DNA of 64,000 nucleotides. Origin: Saprospiraceae bacterium (GTDB lineage: Bacteria; Bacteroidota; Bacteroidia; Chitinophagales; Saprospiraceae). The position numbers were made by a program, and so were the translations under genes. Shown in pieces: positions 54,713-64,000 of the stretch. Numbering within the stretch: position 1 is the stretch's first letter; each line of letters opens with the position of its first letter. The stretch spans positions 186,001 through 250,000 of the forward strand of contig JADKEB010000010.1 of assembly GCA_016718205.1 (NCBI GenBank). The letters run 5' to 3'. Under the pieces are notes generated by a model. The model had not been told where the DNA came from, made no database searches, and saw only the letters and a program-made list of their open reading frames with translations.

Positions 54713-54891
54713 AGAGTATGTTTAAATTTTTATTGTCTTAAAATCAATGTATTGCCTTCAAAATAATCGCCTTATTTAGTTCACCTGCCCGTCTATATTA
54801 TAGTTGGCAGGCAGGCTAAATGCGTTGATTATTTTATTGTCAGAACCATAATCTCTTGATTTACAACTAAGAAAAATTTTAAACATACTCT
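54713..54891. mobile_element. MITE-like element, core type B, copy 2 (179 bp)
   Basis: Same termini and core as 45479-45666, with about nine fewer bases near the left side and minor substitutions in the CCTGCC/GGCAGG loop. Left flank base T and right flank base T; no longer target duplication is evident. No coding capacity. Confidence 0.78.
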
Positions 54892-55013
54892 TAATGCCCG
54901 AAATCTAAATCATAGCTTAAATAAAATATATCTCTTTCTCACACACATAAAAATATGAATTTAGCCTTATCAGCGTTTATATAATAACAAAAATATTTTG
55001 CAAAATAATTTCT

Positions 55014-56575
55014 ATGTATAAAAATATGTTTCATCGTATATTTAACCCTTTTCTGAGTATAGGGATTTTATTGTTTATGTGCTATGGAGTCAATGGACAA
55101 ACAAATTTATTTTCTGATTTTGAAGACACATTACGTGCATATAATATACGAAAGACTTTACCAAAAATTGACAGCATTTATAAAGCGATCGCTATTAATA
55201 ATAATTATCCGGGACTTTCGTATGGGATAGTGGTAGATGGCAAATTGTTTCATACCGGTAACTATGGTTACACTGATGTGGTAAAAAAGATACCTGTTAC
55301 TTCAAAATCTATGTTCAGAATTGCTTCAATGAGTAAGAGCGTGACAGCTATGGCCATCATGCATCTAAAAGAAGCAGGAAAAATCCAACTTGATGATCCT
55401 GTGGAAAAGTATATTCCTGAATTTAGATTACAAAATACCCTCACTAATGATGCACCTGTTGTTTCGATCAGACATTGCCTTACTCATAATGCCGGGTTTC
55501 CTGAAGACAATCCCTGGGGTGACAGGCAATTACAGGATTCTGATGAAGAGCTCACAGAACTTCTGAAAAATAAAATATCATTTTCTACTATCCCAGATTT
55601 CCAATATGAATACAGTAATCTGGGTTATGCTATACTCGGACGAATCATCACTTTAGTATCTGGGATGCCTTATCAGGACTATATCAAAAAGCATATCTTA
55701 TTTCCTCTTGGTATGCCAACAACAGACTGGGAGTATGGGCGAATAAATAAAGAGCAACTGGCGCATGGGTATAGGTGGCTTGATGGTCAGTATGTGGAAG
55801 AGCAACTTCTGCATGACCATCCTAATGGGTCTTGGGGAGCAATGGGTGCAATGATCTCATCGGTTGAAGAGTTTTCTAAGTACATTGCTTGTCATATTAC
55901 AGCCTGGCCACCAAGGTCAGACAAAGATCTGCAACCGATAAAAAGACAAAGTCTACGGGAAATGCACAAACCCTGGAATTTTAGCAATTTTAATCCCACT
56001 TATAGGTATCCGGATGGAAGACAGTGCGCTACAGCCAATGCATACGGATATGGATTAAGATGGACTAAAGATTGTGATGACAAAACCTATATCGGGCACA
56101 GCGGTGGACTTCCGGGTTTCGGGAGTCATTGGATGATCATGCCTGAATATGGGATTGGGGTGATCTCACTTGCCAACAGAACTTATGCGGGAACAAGTGG
56201 AGTCAATATGCAAGTAATAGATGCTATCGTCAAGCAAGCTGAATTGAAACCCCGAATTTTTAATACTTCAAAAATTTTACAGCAAAGAAAATTGGAACTA
56301 ATGAATTTTTTACCAGATTGGAAAAATGCACAGAATTCTAAGATTTTTGCCGAAAATTTTTTCCTGACTTCATTTTAGAAAAATTGAGAAATCATAGTCA
56401 GGAACTATATTTGAAAATAGGTAAAATCAAAAAAGTCCATGACCTGGTCCCCGAAAATAATCTGAGAGGTTCATTCATCATTGAAGGTGCCAAAGGCTCT
56501 TTACAGGTTTATTTTACGCTTAGCCCGGAAAATCCGCCGCTCATTCAGGATTATCAATTGACAGAATTGAGGTGA
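55014..56575 (+). CDS. Beta-lactamase-family serine hydrolase, frameshifted near its C-terminus
   Basis: A secreted penicillin-binding-like hydrolase (class C beta-lactamase fold) of about 520 residues if repaired. Signal peptide ends VNGQ. The catalytic SxxK is SMSK in FRIASMSKSVTAM, the second motif is YSN in YEYSNLGYAIL, and the third HSGG in GHSGGLPGFG. The first frame stops at 56376-56378. With one more T in the T6 run at 56357-56362 it continues through ILEKLRNHSQELYLKIGK to 56575. Substrate could be peptides, esters or peptidoglycan. Confidence 0.8.
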
Positions 56576-56733
56576 TGTATTTCAAAACTAGTTTTATTTT
56601 GACTTTTTTTAAAAAAAAATAATCTATGATAGTAAAAAGTTATTATAAATTGGCTTATATTTGGTTCAGATTCTTATTAACACCCTTAATTATTGGCAGG
56701 TCGATCCAGATCTGCCTTTTTGTTTTGTAAAAT

Positions 56734-57198
56734 ATGAAGAAACAATATTGGTCTCGTGATGAGGCTTTGCTCAATATTCAAAAGTATTGTGCTCTACAGG
56801 AACGATGCCATCAGGAAGTTAGATTCAAACTGATTGAGCATAGTATCTATGGCGACATTCTCGAAGAACTTATTGCAGATCTTATCACCAATGATTTTCT
56901 AAACGAAGAAAGATTTGCAAAAACCTATGCCCGAGGAAAGTTCAGAATGAAAAATTGGGGAAAAAATAAAATCATACATGAGTTAAAACTCAGAAAAGTA
57001 TCTAATTACTGTATCAATGAAGCACTTAAAGAAATTGATGAAAATGACTATATCCAAATTTTGAAAAAAATAATAGAAAAGAAGAATACATCCACCACTT
57101 TCAAAAATCAATTTGACAGACTAAAAAAACTTACAGACTTTGCACTTTCAAAGGGGTATGAATATGAAATCATTCAAGATGTCATAAAAACGGTTTGA
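56734..57198 (+). CDS. recX: Regulatory protein RecX
   Basis: A 154-residue all-helical protein that inhibits or modulates RecA filaments. The three-helix repeat pattern is visible (SRDEALLNIQKYCALQ; EELIADLITNDFLNEERFAK; ARGKFRMKNWGKNKIIHEL). The NDFLNEERFAxxYxRGK segment is the family hallmark. recA is not in the window. Transcribed alone, 158 bp after the serine hydrolase. Confidence 0.88.
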   Translation: MKKQYWSRDEALLNIQKYCALQERCHQEVRFKLIEHSIYGDILEELIADLITNDFLNEERFAKTYARGKFRMKNWGKNKIIHELKLRKVSNYCINEALKEIDENDYIQILKKIIEKKNTSTTFKNQFDRLKKLTDFALSKGYEYEIIQDVIKTV

Positions 57199-57618
57199 AA
57201 TTTTTTTTTCTGTTTTTATTAATTTCAATTCCGATTCATTTACTTTTTTAAGGTTGCATTTGAAAAAGATATAACGTGAAATCTAAAAATAATATAATGT
57301 TGTTTATTTTTTGTGGCTTTGAGATAATGAATTATTTCAATACAAAATATTGGTGGTGAGTATGTTAAATTCCTTAATTTGTTTTTGAAGATAACAAATC
57401 ATATTTAACTACAATTCTAATTAAATAAAATAATTTAATTACATTTGCGCTAAATTTTAAAATGCCCTACTTATTTTAGGGGTGCATTGCATTAATAGTA
57501 TAAAATTTGTAATATGCACATAAATTTTATTAGGGTATTTTATTAAAATATCATTTTATTTGTAAAAATATTTACTATTTATATTAATCTAAACCCGCTT
57601 AATTTTTAAAATAATATT
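57199..57618. other. glnN upstream region
   Basis: A 420-bp AT-rich spacer. It contains TACATTTG at 57440-57447 and a long, mostly A/T leader before glnN. No other gene or shared repeat is seen. Confidence 0.5.
57440..57447 (+). promoter_or_regulatory. Bacteroidota -7 box (TACATTTG) for glnN
   Basis: TACATTTG fits TAnnTTTG, 171 bp before the glnN ATG, giving a long leader that could hold regulation. No clear -33. Confidence 0.4.
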
Positions 57619-59808
57619 ATGTCAACACTTAGATTTGAAGCTGTAAAGATAAGCCTTGATCGTAAGCCTGTTCAAATTACTGAACCTACGTCAAGAAGAT
57701 CAGAATTGTATGGATTAAATGTTTTTAATTTATCAAGCCTGAAGCACTTTTTACCGAAAGATGCATATATTGCAGTAATAGATGCAACCAATCACGGCAA
57801 AAAAATTGACAGAAAAGTAGCTGAAAATGTTGCTTCTGCAATGAAGGCATGGGCAATATCAAAAGGCGCAACACATTATACTCACTGGTTTCAACCCCTC
57901 ACCGGAGGTACTGCTGAGAAACACGATGCTTTTTTTGAGCCAGCCGGCGATGGCACTGCCATAGACAAATTTGATGGAGGCCAATTGGTTCAGCAAGAAC
58001 CTGATGCATCGAGTTTTCCAAATGGTGGCATCAGAAATACGTTTGAAGCACGTGGATATTCTGCCTGGGATCCAACATCTCCTGCATTTATTATAGGAAC
58101 GACACTTTGTATTCCAACCATTTTTGTGTCTTACACTGGTGAAGCATTGGACAATAAAGTACCTTTATTGAGAGCTTTATCAGCAGTAGATGAAGCTGCA
58201 ACTGAAGTAGCAAGATATTTTGATAAGAATGTAAATAAAGTAATTGCGACTTTGGGTTGGGAACAGGAGTACTTTCTCGTAGACAGTGCGCTTGCATCTA
58301 CACGCCCAGATTTGATGATGGCCGGAAGATTGCTTTTAGGGCATGAAGCGGCAAAAGGTCAACAGTTGGAAGATCACTATTTTGGTTCCATACCTGAAAG
58401 GGCGCTGGCGTATATGCGTGAATTGGAAATAGAGTGTATCAAACTTGGAGTGCCGGTAAAAACCCGACACAACGAAGTCGCTCCCAACCAATTTGAACTG
58501 GCACCATTGTTTGAAGAGGCTAATCTGGCAGTAGATCATAATTCATTACTGATGGATATCATGAGTAAAGTAGCGGGAAGGCACAACTTTAAAGTACTAT
58601 TTCATGAAAAGCCATTTGCAGGAATCAATGGATCGGGAAAACACAACAATTGGTCTCTTGCCACTGACACAGGAGTCAACCTGCTTGGTCCGGGCAAAAC
58701 ACCAAAAAGCAATTTGCAGTTTCTGACATTTTTTATAAACACGATTAAAGCAGTACATGATAATGCAGACCTGCTAAGAGCATCGATAGCATCTGCCAAT
58801 AATGACCACCGTCTCGGTGCAAATGAAGCACCACCAGCCATTATTTCTGTGTTTATAGGTAAACATTTGAGTCAGGTGCTTGATGAACTTGAAAACGTTT
58901 CTGACGGAAATTTGTCACCTGAAGAAAAAACTGAACTTAAATTAAATGTAGTTGGCAAGATTCCTGAGATCCTTCTTGACAATACTGACAGAAACCGAAC
59001 ATCACCATTTGCTTTTACTGGCAACAAGTTTGAATTCAGGGCTGTGGGTTCATCCGCCAATTGTGCAAAAGCGATGACAATTTTGAACCTTATAGTGGCT
59101 GACCAATTGTACAAGTTCAAAATTCAGGTTGATGACTTGATAGAGAATAAAAACATGAAAAAGGATGATGCCATCTTTAATGTGTTGAGAGAATTGATCA
59201 AGGAGTCTAAAAAGATAAGGTTTGAAGGTGATGGCTACAGTGATGAATGGGTAAAGGAAGCTGAGGGCCGTGGACTAAGCAATTTTAAAACCACACCTGA
59301 GGCATTAAAAGTGATGGTTCATAAAAACACCCTTGACTTATTTGAGAAGCATAAGATCATGAATAAAATTGAGGTAGAAGCAAGGTATGAGATCGAACTT
59401 GAAGAATACATTAAAAAAGTGCAGATCGAAGGAAGAATCCTTGGTGACATTTCCAGCAATCATGTCATCCCTACAGCTATAAGCTATCAAAACAAGCTGA
59501 TCGAAAATGTGCAGGGGCTGAAAGATATTTTTGGCAAGGATTTCGAACAATATGCATCAGAACAAATCAACCTGATCAAGCAGATCTCAGGCCATATCAG
59601 TTCGATTATGTCCAATGTCGAAAAAATGACTGAGGAGCGTAAAATAGCCAATAAAATAGCCCATGCAGATAAAAGGGCTGATGCATACTGCAATAAAGTA
59701 AAACCTTATTTTGATATAATCAGATATGCATGTGACAAGCTTGAGCTCATGATCGATGATGAGATATGGCCACTGACAAAGTATAGAGAATTACTTTTTA
59801 CCAGGTAA
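57619..59808 (+). CDS. glnN: Glutamine synthetase type III (GlnN)
   Basis: A 729-residue enzyme condensing glutamate and ammonia with ATP to form glutamine. Type III landmarks: the N-terminal domain with RSELYGLNVFNLSSLK, catalytic segments GWEQEYFLVD, RHNEVAPNQFELAPLFEE, HEKPFAGINGSGKHNNWSL and the AFTGNKFEFRAVGSSAN motif, then the long C-terminal helical domain (about 520-729). Length matches the type III group and exceeds the types I/II. This is the usual GS of Bacteroidota. Ends before a bidirectional terminator. Confidence 0.97.
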   Translation: MSTLRFEAVKISLDRKPVQITEPTSRRSELYGLNVFNLSSLKHFLPKDAYIAVIDATNHGKKIDRKVAENVASAMKAWAISKGATHYTHWFQPLTGGTAEKHDAFFEPAGDGTAIDKFDGGQLVQQEPDASSFPNGGIRNTFEARGYSAWDPTSPAFIIGTTLCIPTIFVSYTGEALDNKVPLLRALSAVDEAATEVARYFDKNVNKVIATLGWEQEYFLVDSALASTRPDLMMAGRLLLGHEAAKGQQLEDHYFGSIPERALAYMRELEIECIKLGVPVKTRHNEVAPNQFELAPLFEEANLAVDHNSLLMDIMSKVAGRHNFKVLFHEKPFAGINGSGKHNNWSLATDTGVNLLGPGKTPKSNLQFLTFFINTIKAVHDNADLLRASIASANNDHRLGANEAPPAIISVFIGKHLSQVLDELENVSDGNLSPEEKTELKLNVVGKIPEILLDNTDRNRTSPFAFTGNKFEFRAVGSSANCAKAMTILNLIVADQLYKFKIQVDDLIENKNMKKDDAIFNVLRELIKESKKIRFEGDGYSDEWVKEAEGRGLSNFKTTPEALKVMVHKNTLDLFEKHKIMNKIEVEARYEIELEEYIKKVQIEGRILGDISSNHVIPTAISYQNKLIENVQGLKDIFGKDFEQYASEQINLIKQISGHISSIMSNVEKMTEERKIANKIAHADKRADAYCNKVKPYFDIIRYACDKLELMIDDEIWPLTKYRELLFTR

Positions 59809-59886
59809 AATAAAGCAAGTGTTATATTGAGTGTTGAATGACGGATCCGCCAATTAACCTTAACATAACACAAGTTGAAGATTAAT

Positions 59887-59925
59887 AAAAAAAGTCTTTC
59901 TTCATTTTGGGGAAGGACTTTTTTT
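59887..59925. terminator. Bidirectional terminator between glnN and the RRM gene
   Basis: AAAAAAAGTC at the left and GGACTTTTTTT at the right form a hairpin with inner TTTC/GGAA pairing around TTCATTTTGG. Convergent genes (glnN plus strand, RRM protein minus strand) flank it, and both sides give a T-run in the proper direction. Confidence 0.72.
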
Positions 59926-59964
59926 ATATATAAAATACATCTCCGGCAGGTTCGATAGTACAAA

Positions 59965-60318
59965 TCAATACTCTTTTCTCAGCCAGGGTGGTAGTTTTTT
60001 TGCCGGTTTTATATGGTGACTTGGTTTATCTTCATTTCGACCTTTAGTCCTCACATTACTGCCTGATGATCCTTTTTCCTTAGGATTACTGATAGAGACT
60101 ATGATATTTCTACCATCAATGTCCATATTGTTCAAAGCATTTATAGCCTTCATAGCAGAGGTTTCATCTTCTATCTGCACAAATCCAAATCCTTTGTTTT
60201 GTCTTGTGATTTTGTCAATTACTATAACCGCGTTGGTAACATTACTATAAGGTGAAAACAATTCTTCAAGATTTTTTTCTTTCCATTTAAATGGAATCCT
60301 TCCTACATATATTTCCAT
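59965..60318 (-). CDS. Single-RRM RNA-binding protein
   Basis: A 117-residue protein. RNP2 is EIYVGRIPFKW (residues 2-12) and RNP1 is KGFGFVQIED (about 42-51), the two conserved motifs of the RNA-recognition motif, here a single domain of about 80 residues. A basic, disordered tail (NPKEKGSSGSNVRTKGR... HHIKPAKKLPPWLRKEY) follows. Similar cold-induced RRM proteins occur in many Bacteroidota. It likely binds RNA in the cytoplasm; targets unknown. Confidence 0.9.
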   Translation of the reverse strand: MEIYVGRIPFKWKEKNLEELFSPYSNVTNAVIVIDKITRQNKGFGFVQIEDETSAMKAINALNNMDIDGRNIIVSISNPKEKGSSGSNVRTKGRNEDKPSHHIKPAKKLPPWLRKEY

Positions 60319-60360
60319 GATTAAAATTATGAACTTTTGATTATTTATTTGTGGATAAGT

Positions 60361-62217
60361 TTATCTTACAATGATCTCATCAGCAAACACCCAAGCTTTG
60401 TTTCCTGCTCCCTGGTGACCATCCGGCAAAGTGCCATAAGATGCTGCTTTTACTTTGATGTAACGATATTTATTTTTGGTTTCCGTTTTATATTCAAATG
60501 ATTGGGTCATTTCTCCATGATGGCTGGCACTGGCATTTGTTTCAAAATGGGTTATTTGATCCCATATGATGTTATCAGTTGATCCCCACCAGGTTAAAGA
60601 TTTGGGATAGACGATCCAGGCATTCGTATTTTGAAGACAGTGAAGTGTAAAGTGGTTTACAGCTTTTGTCTTTTTCAGGTCAATCACCGCCTCTATATCA
60701 TGCCCAAACCAACCTAACCAATACCCGTCATCATATTTTTTAGTACCCAATTTTCCATCTGTCAATGCATTTTTTTTATCTGATCCATACATATCACTTG
60801 GTGGGGTAGTGTAGGTAACCGCAGCCAATGCAGCCTTATGTTTTACAGTGACCGGAGCCGAACTAACAGAGTAACCTTTTCCTATGCTAATTCCTTCTAT
60901 TTTGACAGCGAAACCATTACGAGAAGGTAAGTTATCAGGGAGTTGAATTTTTAGCTTTTTTTTACTCCAAGACCAATCAAGCGTCCTGTCAGTACCTATG
61001 AGATGTATCGTGGATCCTTTCAAGGGTTTTATAGATTGAATTACCAATTCATTCGTAATATTATTATTTGCGATAGCATAGACATATTTGTTGTCTTGAG
61101 TTTGGCTGAATCTTAGATTGTCCCCTTCTTTGAAGTGTGGTATCGCAGTAGTTTTGAAAATAGCTTCTTGGTTTATTTTAAGCCATTTTCCTACTTCTTC
61201 AAGATTTTTTACACTCTCCACAGGTATGGATCCATCTGCCTTTGGACCTACATTGAGCAGTAAATTGCCACCTTTTGCACTTATATCTACCAAAGTATTG
61301 ATAATTGTTTGAGGAGATTTCCAGTTTTGATCTTCTTTACTATATCCCCAACTGTTATTTAAAGTGATGCAACTTTCCCAGTATTCTTTTGAAAATACCT
61401 CAAGGATTTCCTGCTCCGGAGTACCAAAATCTCCAGCAGCATTCTTGTATTTGTTCATTCCTTGCATTCCGCCACGGCCTTTGCCTACACGATTGTTGAT
61501 AATGATGGAAGGTTTAAGATTTCTTACGAAATTATACAGATCTTTTCCCTGGACTTCAGTCCATTCCGGTATCCATTCACCATCAAACCATAAAATAGCA
61601 GGGTCATAGTTTTCAACCAACTCTTTCAACTGTGGTTTCAGATAATTTTCCCTGTAATTGTCAAAATCGGGATTCGTCTTTGATTGGTGAGGATAATCTT
61701 TGGATTTTGCATCGGGATGATGCCAATCCATAATGGAATGATACATTCCGAATACAATACCTTCTTTTTTACACGCATCAGAAAGTTCTTTCAAGATATC
61801 TCTTTTGAAGGGAGTTGCGTCCATTACATCATAATCCGTGTATTTACTATCCCAGAGGCAAAATCCGTCGTGATGTTTGGAAGTAATCACCAGATATCTC
61901 ATTCCGGCGTTTTTGGCTGTTTGCACCCATTCCCGGGCATTAAATTTTTGCGGGTTAAATTGAGCGGCAAATTTTTCATATTCAGATGTAGGAATTTTAT
62001 GGGTCTCCATGATCCACTCAGCTCCACCACCTTTTCCATTGTACTCGCCGGCTGGAATGGCATAAAGTCCCCAATGGATAAACATTCCGAAAGTAGCATC
62101 TTGCCACCATTTCATTCGCATATCTTTCTCTTTTTGAGACTCATTCATAAAGTCTTTTTGACTATAAACATTCAGAGATGCAACCAGAATGATAATGATG
62201 TTTAAAAATTTTGTCAT
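60361..62217 (-). CDS. Alpha-L-fucosidase (GH29) with C-terminal carbohydrate-binding region
   Basis: A 618-residue exported enzyme from ATG at 62217. Signal peptide ends VYSQ. The GH29 core has WWQDATFGMFIHWGLYAIP, YLVITSKHHDGFCLWDSK and the nucleophile region NYDPAILWFDGEWIP (WFDG). Residues about 470-618 resemble an F5/8 type C (galactose-binding) domain (YGSDKKNALTDGKLG ... WGSTDNIIW). It removes fucose from glycans, probably in the periplasm or outside. Adjacent to a GH92 mannosidase on the same strand. Confidence 0.92.
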   Translation of the reverse strand: MTKFLNIIIILVASLNVYSQKDFMNESQKEKDMRMKWWQDATFGMFIHWGLYAIPAGEYNGKGGGAEWIMETHKIPTSEYEKFAAQFNPQKFNAREWVQTAKNAGMRYLVITSKHHDGFCLWDSKYTDYDVMDATPFKRDILKELSDACKKEGIVFGMYHSIMDWHHPDAKSKDYPHQSKTNPDFDNYRENYLKPQLKELVENYDPAILWFDGEWIPEWTEVQGKDLYNFVRNLKPSIIINNRVGKGRGGMQGMNKYKNAAGDFGTPEQEILEVFSKEYWESCITLNNSWGYSKEDQNWKSPQTIINTLVDISAKGGNLLLNVGPKADGSIPVESVKNLEEVGKWLKINQEAIFKTTAIPHFKEGDNLRFSQTQDNKYVYAIANNNITNELVIQSIKPLKGSTIHLIGTDRTLDWSWSKKKLKIQLPDNLPSRNGFAVKIEGISIGKGYSVSSAPVTVKHKAALAAVTYTTPPSDMYGSDKKNALTDGKLGTKKYDDGYWLGWFGHDIEAVIDLKKTKAVNHFTLHCLQNTNAWIVYPKSLTWWGSTDNIIWDQITHFETNASASHHGEMTQSFEYKTETKNKYRYIKVKAASYGTLPDGHQGAGNKAWVFADEIIVR

Positions 62218-62301
62218 AACCAAGTTCAATTTTAATTTTTAGAAATAGTGGATCAAGATATTCAAGTCAAAAATCATTTGATTGTTTGGCTCATCTTTAG
62301 T

Positions 62302-64000
62302 TTAGTTTAAACTTTTATTGGCCTTCGGGGCCATAGTGAACTCCAGCGTTCCTCCATCCATAATTTCCTGATGGGTGATAAAATGACGTTTTAGATTCTG
62401 ACCATTCAATTTTACTTCCTGGATATATTTGTTTTCAATAGATGCTAATGGTGCTTTCATGGTAAAGTATTTTCCTGAAGCTATCTCTATTTTAGCTTCC
62501 TGTACTATTGGTGAGCCAAATTGATAGGTGAGTTCCGATGGGTTAACCGGATATAAACCCATAGCACTGAAAATATACCATGCAGACATTTGACCACAAT
62601 CCTCATTACCACACAAGCCATCGGGAGCTGTCGTGTACATCGTTGTTTGTATCTGACGGTTCAGTTCTTGTGTACGCCAAGGTTTTCCCGCATAGTTGAA
62701 CAGGAATGTAGTGTGATGTCCCGGTTCGTTTCCATGTGCATAGGCACCGATTAATCCTGAGATATCGCTGGATGCCTCTTCACCTTTAACGCCTTCTTTT
62801 ACATTAAATAACTGATCAAGTTTTACAGCAAAAGGTTCTTTGCCGCCCAATAAATCTATCAAACCACTCACATCGTGTGGTGCGAGCCATAAATATTGCC
62901 ATGCATTTCCTTCTGTGTAATCGCTTCCTTCATGTTTAGAAAAAGCAGGGTCGAATGGTGTCGTCCATTGTCCATTTGCCAGTTTGCCACGCATAAATCC
63001 TGTTTCTTTATCAAAATAATTTCGATAGTTTAAAGCACGTTTGGCAAAATAAGCAGCATCTGCAGTTTTACCCAATTTTTTTGCCACTGCAGCTACTGCC
63101 CAATCGTCAATGGCTATTTCTTCTGACTTAGCTACTGATTGCTGGATAGAGTCTGCGGGCATATAGCCAAGTTTGTCGTACAAACCCATTCCATCCCTGT
63201 TGTTCATTGAAGTCACTTTCATAGCCTCGTAAGCCAACTCATGGTCAAAATCCCCGATTCCTTTTAAGATAGCTTCTGCAATGACTGAAATTGAATGGTT
63301 TCCTACCATGCACCAGGTTTCATTGCCTACTAAGTTCCCACACAGGCAAAAGTCCTGTTTGGCGGTAATGATCGAGCATCGATTTTACCATATCATTGAC
63401 CCTGGATTGCTGGGTTAATGTGAAAAGTGGATGCAGAGCCCGATATGTATCCCATAATGAAAAAATAGTATACCTATTGTATCCTGCTGCCTTTTGTACA
63501 TCACCATTTACACCTTTGAATTCTCCATTTGAATCTGAAAAAAGTGAGGGTGCCACCATAGCGTGATATAAAGATGTATAAAAAATGGTTTTCTGATCAT
63601 TGTCACTTGATTGAATCCTGATTTTTGATAGTTCTTTCTCCCAGGCATCAGAGGCTGCTTTGACAGTGGCTTCAAAATCCCAGCCATTAAGTGATGAATC
63701 TAAATTTGCCAAGGCATTTTCAGCACTAACCGAAGATATACCTACCTTGACCATGATATTTTTTTGATTGAATTTCAGTACACCAACAGCTCTGGCAGTT
63801 CCTCCAACTGTATCTATCATAGATTTAGCAATAGGAGCTGAGAATCTTGCTGCAAAATATACATGCTGATCTTTTGCCCAGCCATTGGACAAGCGGGAGC
63901 CGGTGACCAATGTACTATCTACTACCTTGAGCGATGTTTTGTAAGGGTTGTCCCAGTTGATGGCAAATCCAAGATTGATGATCAGATTGTTCTCTCCACC
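62302..64000 (-). CDS. GH92 alpha-mannosidase, frameshifted, partial at window edge
   Basis: The C-terminal two-thirds or so of a family GH92 alpha-mannosidase, continuing beyond 64000. Motifs: WDTYRALHPLFTL, the catalytic-domain GNEPGHHTTFLFNYAGKPW and TAPDGLCGNEDCGQMSAW, GLYPVNPSE. The frame breaks near 63330: QTGLLPVWELSRQ then a stop, while the next frame continues TWCMVGNHSI. Removing one T of CTTAG restores WELVGNETWCMVGNHS, the expected family sequence. It acts on mannose-rich N-glycan-type substrates, with the neighbouring fucosidase perhaps removing core or antenna fucose. Confidence 0.85.

Noticed and set aside
1..64000. tRNA, rRNA, tmRNA and CRISPR arrays
   Set aside because: Read through for T-arm motifs, CCA ends, rRNA cores and regularly spaced direct repeats; none was convincing. 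Short tRNAs could still be missed by eye.

Overview
The window looks like a chromosomal contig of a member of the Bacteroidota, most likely a Saprospiria-type or related gliding or marine/sludge lineage. The DNA is AT-rich. Visible markers are a fused lpxC-fabZ gene, a type IX secretion (T9SS) cargo with a gliding-motility C-terminal domain beside a PorP/SprF-family gene, a TonB receptor/DUF4249 pair, a type III glutamine synthetase (GlnN) and TAnnTTTG promoter boxes. The genus call is inference. I see no rRNA, tRNA, CRISPR array, prophage or intact transposase.

Layout. 0.1-15.6 kb is an acetate/short-chain acyl uptake and activation region: DUF485 + ActP-like symporter on the plus strand, then on the minus strand an outer-membrane porin-like protein, DUF4212 + sodium/solute symporter, small membrane proteins, a histidine kinase whose sensor is itself a sodium/solute-symporter domain, a lone receiver protein, acetyl-CoA synthetase and a propionyl-CoA-synthetase-like enzyme. 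16-19.5 kb holds a YgjP-type peptidase, serC, an aspartate-racemase-family gene and a LOG-family gene. 19.85-21.04 kb is a wrecked sodium-pumping decarboxylase (oad) locus: a frameshifted gamma subunit, an alpha subunit with its middle replaced by a G/T-only tract, and the last 20 codons of a beta subunit. 21.3-25.7 kb carries aspartate kinase, a secreted-type nuclease, a HAD hydrolase and a pair of degenerate enzymes (DnaQ-like and HemC-like). 25.8-29.7 kb is a lipid A/fatty acid operon, lpxD-lpxC/fabZ-lpxA plus an ABC ATPase. 30-39.4 kb has a DUF1573 protein, a polyprenol-phosphate mannosyltransferase-like GT2, a fused 2-oxoacid dehydrogenase E1, uvrB, nrdB and nrdA. 39.4-40.9 kb is gene-poor. 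40.9-54.4 kb is a cell-surface region: TonB receptor + DUF4249 lipoprotein, a lipoprotein metallopeptidase, PorP/SprF + a 1949-residue T9SS metallopeptidase, a small lipoprotein and a beta-barrel protein. 55-64 kb has a serine hydrolase, recX, glnN, an RRM protein, a GH29 fucosidase and a GH92 mannosidase running off the end.

Repeats are a notable layer. Four elements share the terminal inverted repeat AGAGTATGTTTAAA but have two unrelated cores (2847-3107 and 15683-16215; 45479-45666 and 54713-54891). A second family (7267-7481, 29702-30005) carries a perfectly conserved 54-nt cruciform core. None encodes a transposase, so they look like non-autonomous MITE-type elements.

Five loci carry single-base frameshifts (oadG, oadA, nuclease, serine hydrolase, GH92), at least two in homopolymers. 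Together with the G/T tract this suggests residual assembly error; true gene decay is the alternative, most seriously for the oad locus.
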